Shown: positions 31,023 to 40,442 of the stretch, in pieces
Position numbering within the stretch: the first letter of the stretch is position 1
How the letters are laid out: each line of letters starts with the position of its first letter
From: Paenarthrobacter sp. DKR-5
GTDB taxonomy: Bacteria > Actinomycetota > Actinomycetes > Actinomycetales > Micrococcaceae
Direction: 5' to 3'
Length of the DNA stretch: 64,000 nt
NCBI RefSeq assembly: GCF_018531425.1
Contig: NZ_JAHBOI010000001.1
Location: forward strand, 124,001-188,000
Made by a program: the position numbers and the translations under genes
Notes under the pieces: model-generated
The model's input: only the letters and a program-made list of their open reading frames with translations
What the model was told of the DNA's origin: nothing
Database searches by the model: none

Positions 31023-31718
31023 ATGAGTTTCGACGCCGCCAGCATCCCGATCGTGCATCTCGCCTGGGCGCGGCTGCTCGGCTGCCCGGACGATGCCCTC
31101 GTTCCGGGCGCCGTCCGCCTGGAAATCCCGGACGAGAACGCCGAGGCGCTCACGTTCGTGCGGCTGTTCGGGGCCTCGGCCTTGCGCGGGCCGCGGTGGG
31201 CTCTGGACGCTGCGCGGGATCTTGCCGACGACGAACTGGCCCGGCACGCCACCCTGCTGCGGCTGACCCGGGACCACGGCGGCCACGGCCTGGGAGCCGC
31301 AGTGCTCTACTTTGCGGATGACCTCGAGCTGACCCAGCCGGAGCATGAGGTCACGGTCTCGCTCGATCGGGAGGATTCCGCGGCGCTGGAAGCACTTTGC
31401 CCGCCGGACGACGTCAACGAGGTGCGTCTCTCAGGCCAGGAGCACCAGTTCGTCCTGCTCGAGGATGACCGCCCGGCGGCCGGCGCGGGCTACGAGGAGC
31501 GGGCCGGCATCCTGGCCCAGCTGGGCACGCTCGTCGCTCCCGGCCTGCGCCGGACCGGCCGCGGCACGCTGATCGCATCCATTGCCGGGCACGAGGCGCT
31601 GTCGGCTGGCCTGGTGCCGCAGTGGCGGGCCGAGGTGAACAACACCGCGTCCCGCGCGACAGCGCGCCGGCTCGGCTTCGTCGAAGGCGGCAGCCAGACC
31701 AGCGTGCTGCTCGGCTAG
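31023..31718 (+). CDS. GNAT-like acetyltransferase domain protein
   Basis: 231-aa protein. The C-terminal half has GNAT features: LGTLVAPGLRRTGRGTLIAS (acetyl-CoA loop near residue 167-180) and EVNNTASRATARRLGFVEGG near 205-224. The N-terminal half (VHLAWARLLGCPDDAL) is not recognisable as a known domain. The start is probably leaderless. The stop overlaps the stop of the convergent efflux pump gene (shared CTAG). Substrate unknown. Confidence 0.7.
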   Translation: MSFDAASIPIVHLAWARLLGCPDDALVPGAVRLEIPDENAEALTFVRLFGASALRGPRWALDAARDLADDELARHATLLRLTRDHGGHGLGAAVLYFADDLELTQPEHEVTVSLDREDSAALEALCPPDDVNEVRLSGQEHQFVLLEDDRPAAGAGYEERAGILAQLGTLVAPGLRRTGRGTLIASIAGHEALSAGLVPQWRAEVNNTASRATARRLGFVEGGSQTSVLLG

Positions 31719-33235
31719 CGGCCTTCCCCGGCGGCCGGGGCCGGCTGGCGCACCGCCGGCGTGCCGGCCGCGCCGGCGCCCCACTGCTGCACAGGCTTCG
31801 GCTTGGCGAAGAAGAGCACCACCAGCACGCCGATCAGGGCGATGCCGGCAGGCAGCAACAGGGACTGCGACATGGCGGTGGTGAAGCCCTCGTGCAGGAA
31901 CCCGGGCAGCTGGCCGCCAAACTCGTTGGTCTTCATGGTGCCGCCGGGGGCCTGGGGAAGATCGGCGGCGAGCCGCCCCTGGATCAGCGCCGCGATGGAG
32001 GCGCTGCCCAGCACGGCACCGATCTGCCGGGTGGTGTTGTAGACCCCCGAGCCGGCGCCGGCCTGATGCGGCGGCAGGTTACGGGTGGCGGACGTCGACA
32101 AGGGCGCCCAGATGCCGGCGTTCGCCAGGCCCAGCACGGCGCTGGGAAGCAGGAGCAGCGCAATATTGACGTCGGGCGCGAGCAGCGCCGAGTACCAGAA
32201 CAAGCCCAGCGCGAGGAGCATCAAGCCTGCTGCCGCAATGAATTTGGGGTTCACCCGGTCCACGAGCTTGCCCGTCACCGGCGCCAGGGCGCCGGAGATC
32301 ACGGCCATCGGAACCAGCATCAAGGCGGACTGCGTGGGGGTGAGACCCCGGACGATCTGGTAGTAGAACACCAGCGGCAGGGACATGCTCGTGACGGTGA
32401 AACCGACGGTGGTGATGGCGGCGTTCGCCAGCGAGAAGTTCCGGTCGCGGAACAAACCCAGCGGCAGCAGAGGCTCGCCCTTGCCCACGCGCTGCCATAC
32501 GACGAAGGCGGCGAGTACCACCAGCCCGGCGATAATCAGGGACCAGACGGACAGCGGCCCGACGATGGTGCCCCAGCTGTAGGTCTGGCCTTCCTGGATG
32601 CCGAAAACCAGCAGGAACATGCCCAGCGCGCTGAGCACGACTCCTACGATGTCGAAGCGGTGCGGGTGGGTGCTCAGCGCGGGCACGAAACGCAACGCGC
32701 AGAAGAAGGCGACGACGCCGATGGGCAGGTTGATGAAGAAGATCCATTCCCAGCCCAGGCCGTCCACGAGCACGCCGCCCAGCACGGGTCCGACCAGGGT
32801 GGCAACGCCGGCCACCGAGCCCCACAGCCCCATGGCGGCACCGCGGCGGTCCGGCGGGAAAATCCGCGTGATGACCGCCATCGTCTGCGGCGTCATCAGC
32901 GCCGCACCAAGGCCCTGGACGATGCGTGCGGTGATCAGGATGCCGATGTCCCCGGCCAGCCCGCACCAGACGGAGGCCGCGGTGAAGGTCAGCAGACCGG
33001 CCAGATAAAGCCGCTTCGGACCGAAACGGTCACCGAGGCGCCCGGTGATCAGCAGCGGCACCGCGTACGCCAGCAGGTAGGCGCTGGTCACCCAGATGAC
33101 CGAATTGATGTCCGTGTGGAGGCCCTCCATGATCCGCGGGTTCGCCACCGAGACGATGGTCGTGTCGATCAGGATCATGAAGAAGCCGAGCACGAGCGAC
33201 CACAGCGCCGGCCACGGCTTGGAAATCGGTTCCAT
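31715..33235 (-). CDS. MFS efflux transporter, DHA2 (EmrB/QacA-like) family
   Basis: 506-aa membrane protein with about 14 predicted spans, the DHA2 arrangement used for drug/proton antiport. Motif A is seen as ITGRLGDRFGPKRLYLAG near residue 65; motif C-like residues are in GSVAGVATLVGPVLGGVLVD around 140-160. Acidic Asp near the start of span 1 (FFMILIDTTIVSVANP) is the typical DHA2 D-x-x-x-V-N motif. The ATG at 33235 follows AAGAAGGA; an upstream extension is rejected. Substrate not predictable. Confidence 0.9.
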   Translation of the reverse strand: MEPISKPWPALWSLVLGFFMILIDTTIVSVANPRIMEGLHTDINSVIWVTSAYLLAYAVPLLITGRLGDRFGPKRLYLAGLLTFTAASVWCGLAGDIGILITARIVQGLGAALMTPQTMAVITRIFPPDRRGAAMGLWGSVAGVATLVGPVLGGVLVDGLGWEWIFFINLPIGVVAFFCALRFVPALSTHPHRFDIVGVVLSALGMFLLVFGIQEGQTYSWGTIVGPLSVWSLIIAGLVVLAAFVVWQRVGKGEPLLPLGLFRDRNFSLANAAITTVGFTVTSMSLPLVFYYQIVRGLTPTQSALMLVPMAVISGALAPVTGKLVDRVNPKFIAAAGLMLLALGLFWYSALLAPDVNIALLLLPSAVLGLANAGIWAPLSTSATRNLPPHQAGAGSGVYNTTRQIGAVLGSASIAALIQGRLAADLPQAPGGTMKTNEFGGQLPGFLHEGFTTAMSQSLLLPAGIALIGVLVVLFFAKPKPVQQWGAGAAGTPAVRQPAPAAGEGR

Positions 33236-33353
33236 CGGTTGTCCTTCTTGCTCATATCGCCGACCGCTCGTCGACGGCGACCGCTGACAATACCTCAACA
33301 GTGGTTCGGAACAGGAGCCGTCCTGGATGGAGGCGCCAGGATGCTCCGTCCGC

Positions 33354-34433
33354 TTAGTGCCGCTTGAGAAAACCGCTCTGCCGGCCTACGACCTGGCCGG
33401 CGTCCGGCGCCACGATGACCTCCTGCGACGCCGCATACAGTTCGCCGTCGTCGTCGACGGTCAGTGTCTCGCCGGGGTCCACTGTGCGCTTCACGACGGC
33501 CAGCGCTATCGGGCCCATTTCGTAGTGCTGGGCGGCCGACGTCACGGTGCCGACCTGCCTGTCGCCGGCCCGGACAACGCTGCCGACGGCGGGAAGGGTG
33601 TGCTGGGACCCGTCCACGTGCAGGAACACGAGCCGCCGCGGCGGATGGCCGAGGTTGTGCACCCGGGCGATGGTTTCCTGGCCCTTGTAGCACCCCTTGG
33701 CGAGATGCACAGCGGTCCGCAGCAGGTCCAGCTCGTGCGGAATGGTCTTCTCATCGGTTTCGGCGCCGCGGCGCGGACGCCAGGCGGCGATCCGGAGGGC
33801 ATCAGCCGCCCAGGCCCCGGCAAGGGGCCTGTCCGCCAGGGCTTGCTCGAATTGTTCGGCGGGAATGAGATATTCGTACCAGCTCCGCTCGCGGCCCGGG
33901 TGGCGGTCCTCCTCGACAGCCGTGTAGGCGAAGCCGCCGGGGCCAACCTCCGGCCACGGGTCGCGCCAGACGAGGAACCCTTCCCAGCCCGCCACCGGAG
34001 CCGTGGAACCAGCGAGTGCCCACTGCCCCGTTTCGTCGGCGACCTCGACCCGCAGCATGAACTTCATCTTCGTCAGCCATTCGGCCAGCGGCGCTGCTTC
34101 GTCGGCTTCGACCAGCAGCCAGGTCTTGTCGCCGTCGTCGACCACCCTGGCGTCGAAGTCAATCCTTCCCTGCACGCTCAGCAGCAGCAGTTCGGTGCCG
34201 GTGCGGGGGCTCAGGCTGCCCACCTGCTGGGACGACAGCGTGTTGAGCCAGCTCAGCCGGTCCGGGCCTGCCACGGTGACGACGCCGCGGTGCGAGAGGT
34301 CGACGACGGCCCGCCCTTCGGCGAGGGCGCGCTGCTCGCGCAGCGGGTCCCCGTAGTGGGCGGCTACGCCGGCGTCGAGGCCGCCGGCCTCGACGGCGCC
34401 GGGGCGCGTCAGCAGGGGGCTCTGGTAGCTCAT
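33354..34433 (-). CDS. ygfZ: Folate-binding protein YgfZ (iron-sulfur cluster assembly/repair)
   Basis: 359-aa protein of the GcvT-like family. YgfZ helps assembly or repair of iron-sulfur enzymes in a tetrahydrofolate-dependent way. The diagnostic KGCYKGQE motif is present with Cys248. The N-terminal VVDLSHRGVVTVAGPDRLSWLN resembles GcvT. It follows the nitrobindin gene by 57 bp on the same strand and is probably co-transcribed. AAGGA lies about 12 nt before the ATG, slightly far. Confidence 0.92.
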   Translation of the reverse strand: MSYQSPLLTRPGAVEAGGLDAGVAAHYGDPLREQRALAEGRAVVDLSHRGVVTVAGPDRLSWLNTLSSQQVGSLSPRTGTELLLLSVQGRIDFDARVVDDGDKTWLLVEADEAAPLAEWLTKMKFMLRVEVADETGQWALAGSTAPVAGWEGFLVWRDPWPEVGPGGFAYTAVEEDRHPGRERSWYEYLIPAEQFEQALADRPLAGAWAADALRIAAWRPRRGAETDEKTIPHELDLLRTAVHLAKGCYKGQETIARVHNLGHPPRRLVFLHVDGSQHTLPAVGSVVRAGDRQVGTVTSAAQHYEMGPIALAVVKRTVDPGETLTVDDDGELYAASQEVIVAPDAGQVVGRQSGFLKRH

Positions 34434-34490
34434 GAAAGAAGAACGTCCTTCGGGGTGGCGGGTATTCCGGCGGCGCCGGCGCGGCGCCGG

Positions 34491-35090
34491 TCAGGCAGTC
34501 TTTTTGAGGATGGCGGAGGCATGCGCCTCCAGCGGCTTGCCCGCCGCCGCAACGTCCCAGCGCCAGAACAGGTCCCCGTTGACCAGCCCGAAAATGCGGG
34601 TGGCGGCGTCATACTGCTTCGACTGCGCCCCGCGCATCACCAGATCCGTGGTGAGCTGGATCTGCGGGCCCTTGATCTGGCCGTAGTAGAGCTCGGCGAT
34701 GCCGCCGGGGTGCACGATGGTGGCAGTGAGGTCGAACCCGCCGTCCTCATTGCGCAGCTTCTCGACGTCGTCCGCGGTGGTCAAGGCGGGAACGATGTCC
34801 GCCGGAATGAGGCCCGGTCCGCCGTCGGCGTCGTTGAGCTTGCGGTCCAGCGCCCAGAACCCGGTCTCCAGTGACAGGGGCCGGAGCTTCGTGCCGTCCT
34901 CGTCGGTCAGCCAGCTTTCCGCCGAATAGTGCAGGTAGGGCAGGCCATTCGTGCCGAAGATTACCCGCTGCGCGAAATGCTCGGAATCGGCCTCGCCGGC
35001 ACCGAGCCGGCCGGTACCTTCCCAGGTGCCAATCAGCCAGGAAAGGGGAACGAGCTCCGGGGTGAGGTCAGTGGGAATCTCGATGGGCAT
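34491..35090 (-). CDS. Nitrobindin family heme protein (FABP-like, DUF1794)
   Basis: 199-aa beta-barrel protein. The signature GTWEGTG (G-x-W-x-G-x-G, residues 21-27) and the C-terminal heme-ligand His190 in EAHASAILKK are both present. Nitrobindins bind ferric heme and isomerise peroxynitrite to nitrate. It lies between the 37-aa membrane protein (21 nt upstream) and ygfZ, an order that recurs in related actinobacteria. A link to nitrosative damage of Fe-S proteins is plausible but inferred. Confidence 0.9.
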   Translation of the reverse strand: MPIEIPTDLTPELVPLSWLIGTWEGTGRLGAGEADSEHFAQRVIFGTNGLPYLHYSAESWLTDEDGTKLRPLSLETGFWALDRKLNDADGGPGLIPADIVPALTTADDVEKLRNEDGGFDLTATIVHPGGIAELYYGQIKGPQIQLTTDLVMRGAQSKQYDAATRIFGLVNGDLFWRWDVAAAGKPLEAHASAILKKTA

Positions 35091-35111
35091 GCGCGACGCC
35101 TCGGCGGAGTG

Positions 35112-35225
35112 TTACTTCTGGCCCTTGAACAGGCGCCAGACGACCAGGCCCGCGAACCATGCCATGGACAGGCCAGCAATCACCAGCAGGACGATGAAGA
35201 AGATTTCGAATCCCAGAACCGACAT
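35112..35225 (-). CDS. Small single-span membrane protein, 37 aa
   Basis: Short reading frame ATG to TAA, with no known family. The protein begins MSVLGFEIFFIVLLVIAGLS, a strongly hydrophobic helix, and ends in the basic VVWRLFKGQK. A TAGGAT -10 box ends exactly 6 nt before its ATG, as at other leaderless genes here. The nitrobindin gene begins 21 nt downstream, so this frame is at the head of the nitrobindin-ygfZ unit. Function unknown. Overlapping longer frames in this stretch are less credible. Confidence 0.75.
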   Translation of the reverse strand: MSVLGFEIFFIVLLVIAGLSMAWFAGLVVWRLFKGQK

Positions 35226-35231
35226 ACCCGT

Positions 35232-35237
35232 ATCCTA
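35232..35237 (-). promoter_or_regulatory. -10 box, putative leaderless promoter (37-aa protein, nitrobindin, ygfZ)
   Basis: TAGGAT on the minus strand is separated from the ATG at 35225 by exactly 6 nt (ACGGGT). No -35 was recognised. It overlaps the spacer to the upstream permease gene. Confidence 0.55.
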
Positions 35238-35242
35238 ACGCG

Positions 35243-35977
35243 TTAAACGATGAGCAGTTTCTCGATGAAGTAGACCAAGGTGCCCAGGGCATAGACGGGA
35301 GCCAGGCCCAGGGCGAGGGCTGCGGGGAAGGTCCTGGGCATCCCGCTGAGCACCACCAGCCGGCGGAAGGAGACGAGCACCGCGCCGATGGCGACGCCGA
35401 CGACGACAGCCGCCAGCACCGGGACATCGAAGAAGAGCAGGCCCGCCATCGGCCCCGCGAGGCCGGCGAGCACGATGCCGATCGGCGCCACGATCCTGTC
35501 CGGCCAGCGGATCAGGCCGGCCGCCAGGGCGAAGACACCGCTGGCACCGGTCACGAGCATCATCGGCCCGAGGCCGTTCACCCGGGCCGCAGCGATCCAA
35601 CCGGCGCCAAGGCACGCCAGCAACACTCCGGTGCTGGCCCCCAAAGTGGATTCGAGCCGTTGCGCCTGGCCCGTGCCCCGCAGCAACTGCATGACGAAGA
35701 CCGCTCCGATGCCGAGGGCGATGAACGCCGGCACCCAGCCCAGCACTCCGGGGACAGGCGAGAATGCTGCAGCGAAGGCCGCGCCGATCCCGGCCAGGGC
35801 GATGATGGAGCCGAGCGTCTTGCGCGCCGGCACGCCCAGATAATGCGGCCAGCCGTAGCCGACGACGGCGGCGGCGACGCAGGAGACCGCAAGCATCACC
35901 GTTCCGGGCCGGTAGGAGGCGGCGATGATTGCCGCCAGGCCCGCTATGCCGGCCAGGCCGATGATCGATGACTTCAC
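35243..35977 (-). CDS. Polytopic membrane protein of unknown function (permease-like)
   Basis: 244-aa very hydrophobic protein with about eight spans. The N-terminus VKSSIIGLAGIAGLAAIIAA begins at a GTG preceded by GGCAGGA. It carries the segment YGWPHYLGVPARKTLGSIIA after the first two spans and PLxYxLGTLVYFIEKLLI-like sequence at the C-terminus. No substrate motif was recognised. It is divergent from the GlnR-like gene and ends 18 bp before the ATG of the 37-aa gene. Confidence 0.75.
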   Translation of the reverse strand: MKSSIIGLAGIAGLAAIIAASYRPGTVMLAVSCVAAAVVGYGWPHYLGVPARKTLGSIIALAGIGAAFAAAFSPVPGVLGWVPAFIALGIGAVFVMQLLRGTGQAQRLESTLGASTGVLLACLGAGWIAAARVNGLGPMMLVTGASGVFALAAGLIRWPDRIVAPIGIVLAGLAGPMAGLLFFDVPVLAAVVVGVAIGAVLVSFRRLVVLSGMPRTFPAALALGLAPVYALGTLVYFIEKLLIV

Positions 35978-36130
35978 CCTGCCATCCTGCCTTAAAGCTC
36001 CGTCGGCGTGCGAGACGCGCAATGTTCGGGCCGCCGGCGCCACGTGGGGCTATAATCAAACCCAACCTCGGCCCACCCAGCCGAGGCTGGGACGCCCAAG
36101 GATGCGCGCGCACGGCCCATTGGAGGAAAC

Positions 36131-36835
36131 ATGTCGCACATTCTGCTGCTAACAAACAGCCCCGGTTCATCAGTGGACATCCTGCCTGCGTTGGAGCTGC
36201 TCAACCACCGCATCCATATCCTGCCGGCCGAGCCTACCGCCCTGCTCGACACCGACCCCTGCGATATTGTCTTTCTCGACGCCCGCAAGGATCTTGTGGG
36301 GGCGCGCTCGCTCACCCAGCTCCTGAAGGCGACAGGCCTGAGCACTCCGCTGATTCTGATTCTGACCGAAGGCGGCATGGCGGCCGTGTCAGCGGTGTGG
36401 GCCGTGGAGGATGTGGTGCTGGACACCGCCGGCCCGGCCGAGGTGGAGGCCCGCATCCGGCTCGCGGTGGCCCGCAGTTCCATGCCGGACGAGGAAACGA
36501 ACAGCGAGATCCGTGCCGCCGGCGTCGTGATTGATGAATCGAGCTACACCGCGCGGGTCAACGGCCAGGCGCTGAACCTGACGTTCAAGGAATTCGAGCT
36601 GCTGAAGTACCTGGCGCAGCACCCCGGACGCGTCTTCACCCGAAGCCAGCTGCTGCACGAGGTCTGGGGCTACGACTATTACGGAGGCACCCGGACCGTG
36701 GACGTGCATGTGCGGCGCCTGCGGGCCAAGCTCGGCGCTGATCACGAGAACCTCATCAGCACTGTTCGCAACGTCGGCTACCGGCTCACCCTGGCCCGGC
36801 TCCCCGAGGACGAACTGACCGAAGCCGACACCTAG
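36131..36835 (+). CDS. glnR: GlnR-like orphan OmpR-family response regulator
   Basis: 234-aa DNA-binding regulator. The receiver domain is atypical: the acidic pair normally near residue 10 is replaced by LLLTNS, while Asp50 and Arg52 (FLDARKDL) are retained as in Amycolatopsis GlnR, where they support dimerisation rather than phosphorylation. The C-terminal winged helix has [20 protein letters not shown] and [15 protein letters not shown]. GlnR activates nitrogen-assimilation genes in actinobacteria. Location beside mshD matches the mycobacterial order. GGAGGAAAC precedes the ATG. An orthologue is likely but not proven by sequence reading alone. Confidence 0.8.
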   Translation: MSHILLLTNSPGSSVDILPALELLNHRIHILPAEPTALLDTDPCDIVFLDARKDLVGARSLTQLLKATGLSTPLILILTEGGMAAVSAVWAVEDVVLDTAGPAEVEARIRLAVARSSMPDEETNSEIRAAGVVIDESSYTARVNGQALNLTFKEFELLKYLAQHPGRVFTRSQLLHEVWGYDYYGGTRTVDVHVRRLRAKLGADHENLISTVRNVGYRLTLARLPEDELTEADT

Positions 36836-36874
36836 GCCGCCCCGCCTCATGCCCTTGGCGGCTTCAGGCTTAAC

Positions 36875-36912
36875 GTCAAAGGCTCCGACCCGGGCGGGTC
36901 GGAGGCTTTGAC
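36875..36912 (+). terminator. Terminator of the GlnR-like gene
   Basis: A 17-bp near-perfect inverted repeat (GTCAAAGGCTCCGACCC against GGGTCGGAGGCTTTGAC) with a single G-G mismatch and a short loop. Located 40 bp after the stop codon. The descending arm ends in CTTTGAC, so it is only weakly T-rich. Confidence 0.75.
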
Positions 36913-37150
36913 ATCCTGGTGGAGGACATACGGGTCGAACGTATCAAAGGCACCCCACTGGTGCATCCCCCTCGTGGACGCCGGCCGTGCTGATGATCTT
37001 GTCCTGATCATCCCGACCGCTGTCCGGGATACCGACTATACCCGGGTGCTGCGCGGCACCCAAATCGGCGCGCCCGCCGGGGGTTCCGCGCCTCCCGGGG
37101 CACCGGCGGGGCCGGTCGACCGCCGCCTGTGCTGCCAGTAGCCTTGGCTC
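36913..37150 (+). other. Spacer between glnR terminator and mshD
   Basis: About 240 bp with no gene that can be supported. The 77-aa open frame here has poor codon quality and no ribosome binding site. The promoter of mshD is at its right end (TAGCCT at 37139). Confidence 0.5.
37139..37144 (+). promoter_or_regulatory. -10 box, putative leaderless mshD promoter
   Basis: TAGCCT, exactly 6 nt before the ATG at 37151; TCGACC 17 nt further upstream is a weak -35. No ribosome binding site. Confidence 0.55.
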
Positions 37151-38155
37151 ATGAGCCGAGCGATCTCCGAAAACTGGCCCGTCCTGACAGTCCGCGGCGC
37201 ACCCGACGGCGAGCTGATCCGGGACATCACCGCCCTTGTCGCGGCATCGGCCGAGTCCGACGGCAACCCGCCGCTGTCCGAGCAGACCCTGGTGGACCTC
37301 CGCTCCGCGGACGCCGACGCCTCGAACCTGCTGACGCTCGCGCTCTATTCGCCGGAAGAGGAGTCGGACCCGGCCACAGCGCAGGATCTTGCCGGCGCCG
37401 CCGTCGTCACCCTCGAGCCGGACGGCACGGGAGTGCTGGAGATTGTGGTGCACCCCTGGTACCGGAACCAGGGCGTGGGGGCACGGCTGGTGGACACCCT
37501 CAAGTCCGTCCGCGGCCTCGACGGGCTGCACGCCTGGTCGCACGGCAACCACGAGGCGGCGGCCGACCTGGCGCGGCAGTACGGCTACGTGCCGGTGCGG
37601 GAGCTGTGGCGGATGCGGCTGACCCGTACGTCGGCTCCGATGCCCGCGGTCGAACTGCCCGAGGGCGTGACGCTGCGGGCCTTCGTCCCGGGCCAGGACG
37701 ACAAGGCGTGGCTCGCTGCGAATGCCGACGCGTTCTCGCACCATCCCGAACAGGGCTCCATGACCCTGGGCGACCTGCGGGCACGGATGGCGGAATCGTG
37801 GTTCGACCCGGCCGGCTTCCTCCTCGCGGTCGATGCGCACGGGACGATCCTGGGCTTCCATTGGACGAAAGTGCATCCGCGGACCGGCGGCCACCCTGCG
37901 ATGGGCGAGGTGTACGTCGTCGGCGTCACCGCCGCAGCCCAGGGCAAAGGGCTGGGCAAGGCACTGACCATCGCGGGCATCAACCACCTGCATGACGCCG
38001 GGCTGAGCGCCATCATGCTCTATGTGGACGCTGACAACCAGGCCGCGGTCGCGCTCTACCGCAAGCTGGGCTTCACCCGGTGGGACACCGACGTGATGTA
38101 CGCACCGGCCTCCGCTGCCGAGGGCGCCGTCGCCACTGTTGCGACGCCCGCGTAA
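37151..38155 (+). CDS. mshD: Mycothiol synthase (MshD)
   Basis: 334-aa tandem-GNAT enzyme that acetylates Cys-GlcN-Ins, the last step of mycothiol synthesis. MshD hallmarks are AWSHGNHEAA near residue 122, NADAFSHHPEQGSMT near 195, FHWTKVH near 236 and GEVYVVGVTAAAQGKGLGKAL near 252, followed by LYVDADNQAAVALYRKLGF. Presence of mycothiol synthesis confines the host to Actinobacteria. Transcript probably leaderless. ppk follows after 61 bp. Confidence 0.96.
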   Translation: MSRAISENWPVLTVRGAPDGELIRDITALVAASAESDGNPPLSEQTLVDLRSADADASNLLTLALYSPEEESDPATAQDLAGAAVVTLEPDGTGVLEIVVHPWYRNQGVGARLVDTLKSVRGLDGLHAWSHGNHEAAADLARQYGYVPVRELWRMRLTRTSAPMPAVELPEGVTLRAFVPGQDDKAWLAANADAFSHHPEQGSMTLGDLRARMAESWFDPAGFLLAVDAHGTILGFHWTKVHPRTGGHPAMGEVYVVGVTAAAQGKGLGKALTIAGINHLHDAGLSAIMLYVDADNQAAVALYRKLGFTRWDTDVMYAPASAAEGAVATVATPA

Positions 38156-38216
38156 CGCTGCTGCGGAACTTGTAATGTTGAGACCAGGAAGCACGCACCG
38201 CGACTAAGGAGTGAGC

Positions 38217-40442
38217 ATGCAACCGGAATCTCTGGGCACGGCCACCAGTGCTGTCTTCGGCTCCTCCGAGGTCAATGCCGCCCGCGCCACCCAGGACCGC
38301 ATCGACATCCCCGAGTTCGCGCCGACCATGGTCCCCGAGGGCGACATCCGCCCCGACCGGTTCCTGGACCGTGAGCTGAGCTGGCTTGCCTTCAACGCGA
38401 GGGTCCTGGAGCTGGCGGAGGACCCGGACCTGTTCCTGCTCGAGCGCGTGAACTTCCTCTCCATCTTCGCCTCCAACCTGGACGAGTTCTTCATGGTGCG
38501 CGTCGCCGGCCTCAAGCGCCGGATCGCCACCGGTCTCGCCGTGCCCTCGCCCGCCGGGCTGAGCCCGATGGAGGTGTTGGACCAGATCAGCGCCGCGGCG
38601 CACAAGCTGCAGGCCCGGCACGCGCAGGTCTTCGCCGAGCAGATCCGGCCTGCCCTCGCCTACGAGCACATCCACCTGGTCCACTGGAACGAGCTGGACG
38701 AGGCCGCCCGGGCGGAACTGAGCACGCTGTTCAAGGAGAAGGTGTTCCCGATCCTCACGCCTCTGGCGGTGGACCCGGCGCACCCGTTCCCGTACATCTC
38801 GGGGCTTTCGCTGAACCTGGCCGTCGTGGTGCGCAACCCGGTGAGCGACAAGGAGCTGTTCGCCAGGCTGAAGGTGCCGGACCAGCTGCCCCGCCTGATC
38901 TCCATCGACGGACCGCGTGCCGGCACGATCCCTGGCCGCGTCGCGCGCTTCATCGCGCTCGAGGAGGTCATCGCCGAGCACCTGGACCAGCTCTTCCCCG
39001 GCATGGAGGTGCTCGAGCATCACTCCTTCCGCGTTACCCGCAATGAGGACGTGGAGGTTGAGGAGGACGACGCCGAGAACCTGCTGCAGGCCCTGGAGAA
39101 GGAGCTGCTGCGCCGCCGCTTCGGACCGCCGGTGCGCCTGGAGGTCACCAACGACATCAACCCGAACATCCGGTCCCTGCTGGTGCGCGAACTCGGCGTC
39201 GAGGAGTCCGAGGTGTACGCCGTCCCGGGCCCGCTGGACCTGCGCGGCCTGTCCGTGATCGGCGGCATCGACCGCTCCGACCTGCGCTACCCCAAGCACG
39301 TGGCACACACCAGCCGCTACCTCAACGAGTCCGAAACCGCCAAGGCTGCGAACGTGTTCGCCGCGATGCGCCGCCGCGACATCCTCCTGCACCACCCCTA
39401 TGACTCGTTCTCCACCTCGGTGCAGGCGTTCCTCGAACAGGCCGCGTCGGATCCGAAGGTGCAGGCCATCAAGCAGACCCTGTACCGCACGTCGGGCGAC
39501 TCCCCGATCGTGGACGCGCTCGTGGACGCCGCGGAAGCGGGCAAGCAGGTGCTTGCCCTGGTGGAGATCAAGGCGCGCTTCGACGAGCAGGCCAACATCA
39601 GCTGGGCGCGCAAGCTCGAACAGGCCGGCGTGCACGTCGTCTACGGCATCGTGGGCCTGAAAACGCACTGCAAGCTCTCCCTGGTGGTCCGGCAGGAACT
39701 GGACGGGCTGCGCCGGTACAGCCACATCGGCACCGGCAACTACCACCCGCGCACCGCCCGGTACTACGAGGACCTCGGCCTGCTCACCGCCAACGAGCAG
39801 GTGGGCGAAGACCTCTCCAAGCTGTTCAACCAGCTCTCCGGCTACGCGCCGAAGTCGACGTTCAAGCGCCTGCTGGTCGCCCCGCGCTCGGTCCGCTCCG
39901 GCCTGATCGACAGGATCGAGCGGGAGATCTCCAACAGCCGTGCCGGGCTGGCCGCCCGCGTGGTCATCAAGGTCAACTCGATGGTGGACGAAGCGATCAT
40001 CGACTCGCTCTACCGGGCCTCGCAGGCCGGGGTGCACGTGGACATCATCGTGCGCGGCATCTGTTCGCTGCGGCCGGGCGTGCCCGGGCTGAGCGAGAAC
40101 ATCACGGTCCGATCCATCCTGGGACGGTTCCTCGAGCACTCCCGGGTGTTCGCCTTCGCCAACGCCGGGGACCCGGTTGTCTACATCGGCTCGGCGGACA
40201 TGATGCACCGCAACCTCGACCGCAGGGTGGAGGCCCTGGTGCAGCTGGGCAACCGCGAGGATGTTGCGGACGTCATGTCGCTGATGGACCGCTACGTCGA
40301 TCCGCGCACGTCCAGTTGGCATCTGGACGAGTCGGGGGTATGGACCCGGCACCACCTCGACGAAAACGGTGAACCGCTCAGCGACGTGCAGTCCTGGCTG
40401 CTCTCCACCCGGTCCCGCCAGCGGTCAGCCGCCCTGCGCTGA
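38217..40442 (+). CDS. ppk1: Polyphosphate kinase 1
   Basis: Membrane-associated enzyme of 741 aa making polyphosphate from ATP. The phosphorylated His is His484 in [11 protein letters not shown] and the second essential His is His641 in FLEHSRVF; their spacing of 157 equals that in E. coli PPK1. [20 protein letters not shown] marks the catalytic domain. AGGAG sits 5 nt before the ATG at 38217; an in-frame GTG two codons upstream is rejected. The next gene starts on the stop codon (TGATG). Confidence 0.97.
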   Translation: MQPESLGTATSAVFGSSEVNAARATQDRIDIPEFAPTMVPEGDIRPDRFLDRELSWLAFNARVLELAEDPDLFLLERVNFLSIFASNLDEFFMVRVAGLKRRIATGLAVPSPAGLSPMEVLDQISAAAHKLQARHAQVFAEQIRPALAYEHIHLVHWNELDEAARAELSTLFKEKVFPILTPLAVDPAHPFPYISGLSLNLAVVVRNPVSDKELFARLKVPDQLPRLISIDGPRAGTIPGRVARFIALEEVIAEHLDQLFPGMEVLEHHSFRVTRNEDVEVEEDDAENLLQALEKELLRRRFGPPVRLEVTNDINPNIRSLLVRELGVEESEVYAVPGPLDLRGLSVIGGIDRSDLRYPKHVAHTSRYLNESETAKAANVFAAMRRRDILLHHPYDSFSTSVQAFLEQAASDPKVQAIKQTLYRTSGDSPIVDALVDAAEAGKQVLALVEIKARFDEQANISWARKLEQAGVHVVYGIVGLKTHCKLSLVVRQELDGLRRYSHIGTGNYHPRTARYYEDLGLLTANEQVGEDLSKLFNQLSGYAPKSTFKRLLVAPRSVRSGLIDRIEREISNSRAGLAARVVIKVNSMVDEAIIDSLYRASQAGVHVDIIVRGICSLRPGVPGLSENITVRSILGRFLEHSRVFAFANAGDPVVYIGSADMMHRNLDRRVEALVQLGNREDVADVMSLMDRYVDPRTSSWHLDESGVWTRHHLDENGEPLSDVQSWLLSTRSRQRSAALR

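Noticed and set aside
31715-33235. Assigning a specific antibiotic to the DHA2 pump
   Set aside because: The family is recognised by topology and motif only; sequence gives no substrate.
36908-37141. 77-aa plus-strand frame between glnR and mshD
   Set aside because: No ribosome binding site, starts inside the terminator and has no conserved-looking sequence.
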